Below the pieces are notes generated by a model. It saw nothing but the letters and a program-made list of their open reading frames with translations, had not been told where the DNA came from and did not search any database. Below are positions 6,417-7,294 of a stretch of 7,294 nt of DNA, piece by piece. Position numbers and translations under genes: made by a program. Every line of letters begins with the position of its first letter. Within the stretch, counting starts at the first letter, position 1. Source of the DNA: an uncultured Arcobacter sp. GTDB lineage: Bacteria > Campylobacterota > Campylobacteria > Campylobacterales > Arcobacteraceae. The stretch lies in assembly GCA_913062735.1 (NCBI GenBank), contig CAJXWI010000122.1, positions 1 through 7,294 on the forward strand, read 5' to 3'.

Positions 6417-6471
6417 CGCTTGTTAGCTTCAGATTATTACTTGACTACTAATAATCTGAAGCTAGCTAGCG
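6417..6471. terminator. Long hairpin between convergent genes, probable bidirectional terminator
   Basis: TAGCTTCAGATTATTA (6424-6439) pairs perfectly with its complement at 6449-6464 around a 9-base loop. Pairing extends outward to 6417 and 6471, giving a 23-position stem with one mismatch and one G-T pair. It separates the small gene from the convergent kinase gene. Neither side has a proper T-run, so it may instead be a processing or stability element or a relic of a mobile repeat. Confidence 0.5.
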
Positions 6472-6487
6472 TTTATTGGTCTGGGAC

Positions 6488-7294
6488 TCATTTAAATGAT
6501 ATAGAAAATATATTGTAAGCATCTTTATGTTTATATTTTAAATCAAAATCATGTAATTTTATAATCTTACTAACAATATTTAATCCTAAACCATGGCCAT
6601 GCTGTTGATTTTCTTCTCGTGTAAAAGGTTGAAGGTAGTATATTAAATCATTTGAAAGCTCATTTGAAATATTTTTGACATAAATAGTATTTGCATAACT
6701 CTCAATTACAATAGGAAAGACTTTTGCATATTTCATAGCATTGTCAAGCAAGTTTTTTAATGCAAGGCTGAGGTAATAAAAATCTGCTTCAATATTAAAA
6801 TCATTTTTCATGTTTATTTCTACTTTAGATTCATCCTCAATTAAAAGTTTAGATAAAGACTCAAGTATCAATGAACTTGCTTTAAAGGTGCTTGTTTTTA
6901 AAACAGCAAAGTTTAGTTTTTCTCTTTCTAAGAGTTTAGAAGTAAGCATTTCAATATCATAAAAAATGGTATTTATATCTGTATAGGTTTGTTTATCTTC
7001 TGTGTTTTCAATTTTTGCAAGTATGAACTTTGCTTTAGCTATTGGAGTTTTTAGCTCATGACTTATATTTCGTAAGAGCTCTTCTCTTGAATGAATAATA
7101 TCTGCTTGTTTTTCTAAATAAGAGTTAAGATTTTTGGTGATTTCATAAAGTTCATTATTCTCACCAATATCCACTTTTATAGTTTCTTCTCCATTATTAA
7201 AAAGTTGCAATATACCTTGATTAAGTCTGTATAATTTTTCTTTTATTTCTTTTATTATCCAACCCCCATTAACACCTTTAGTTTTAGCTTGAGA
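6488..7294 (-). CDS. ArsS-like sensor histidine kinase, N-terminus outside window
   Basis: The frame stays open to the window edge, so the protein starts upstream and the TTG at 7208-7210 is internal. 268 residues are visible. Residues 1-65 are a charged helical linker, probably HAMP-like, after an unseen membrane part. Residues 70-130 are HisKA with phospho-acceptor His79 in RNISHELKTPIAKAK. The ATPase domain follows with the N-box LKNLLDNAMKYA (Asn185) and G2 loop GHGLGLNIVSKI (233-244). The usual DxGxG G1 box is missing: the matching stretch reads YVKNISNELSNDLIYYLQPF. The linker, H-box and YYLQPFTREE resemble the ArsS (acid response) kinases of Campylobacterota, as I recall them. Such kinases pair with an OmpR-family regulator, usually encoded just upstream and so outside this window. 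The signal sensed is unknown here. Confidence 0.88.
   Translation of the reverse strand, partial: SQAKTKGVNGGWIIKEIKEKLYRLNQGILQLFNNGEETIKVDIGENNELYEITKNLNSYLEKQADIIHSREELLRNISHELKTPIAKAKFILAKIENTEDKQTYTDINTIFYDIEMLTSKLLEREKLNFAVLKTSTFKASSLILESLSKLLIEDESKVEINMKNDFNIEADFYYLSLALKNLLDNAMKYAKVFPIVIESYANTIYVKNISNELSNDLIYYLQPFTREENQQHGHGLGLNIVSKIIKLHDFDLKYKHKDAYNIFSISFK

Noticed and set aside
7208..7210. TTG as the start of the sensor kinase
   Set aside because: The frame continues without a stop to the window edge with a plausible helical linker, and no ribosome binding site precedes the TTG.
1..7294. CRISPR arrays, tRNA or rRNA genes, insertion sequences, phage genes
   Set aside because: I saw no regularly spaced repeats, no cloverleaf or ribosomal sequence, and no transposase or integrase motifs on either strand.

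Overview
The window is AT-rich DNA, with coding sequence mostly about 25-40% GC in the lines I counted. Strong AAGGAG ribosome binding sites and the protein content fit Campylobacterota, most likely the Arcobacter group. The clues are an ArsS-like sensor kinase with an SHELKTPIAK H-box and a soluble PAS-GAF-PAS kinase with an HQWRQP H-box. This placement is an inference from protein style, not from a marker gene.

Layout. Positions 1-684 (+) hold the 3' part of an ABC transporter ATPase of the COG1101 (TrpXYZ-like) type, closed by a terminator hairpin. Positions 685-931 have no convincing gene but contain several hairpins. Positions 932-3916 (-) form a two-gene operon: first a lipoprotein (2690-3916) with an N-terminal disulfide-type domain, a Glu/Gln-rich stalk and a C-terminal beta-type domain, then an exported DUF4114 + LruC (DUF4842) protein (932-2680). 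The lipoprotein's stop codon overlaps the ribosome binding site of the second gene, so the two are probably translationally coupled. Positions 3917-4115 are a divergent promoter region. Positions 4116-6113 (+) encode a cytoplasmic PAS-GAF-PAS histidine kinase with no response regulator next to it in the window. Positions 6114-6487 contain a 27-codon gene (6317-6400, +) for a single-span membrane peptide. It has a clear -10 box, a strong ribosome binding site, a tandem 11-bp direct repeat upstream and a long, nearly perfect hairpin downstream. Positions 6488-7294 (-) are the C-terminal part of an ArsS-like sensor kinase whose start lies outside the window.

How they may work together. The lipoprotein and LruC protein look like one cell-envelope module, with an anchored stalk protein and a secreted calcium-motif partner. 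The divergent PAS-GAF-PAS kinase is a neighbour whose link to it is unproven. The small membrane protein lies beside the ArsS-like kinase, and its promoter carries direct repeats at the helical spacing used by OmpR/PhoB-family regulators. It could therefore be a target of that two-component system, or even a feedback partner of it. This is the least conventional part of the window. The most interesting candidates are the 27-residue protein with its control region and the paired lipoprotein/LruC operon.
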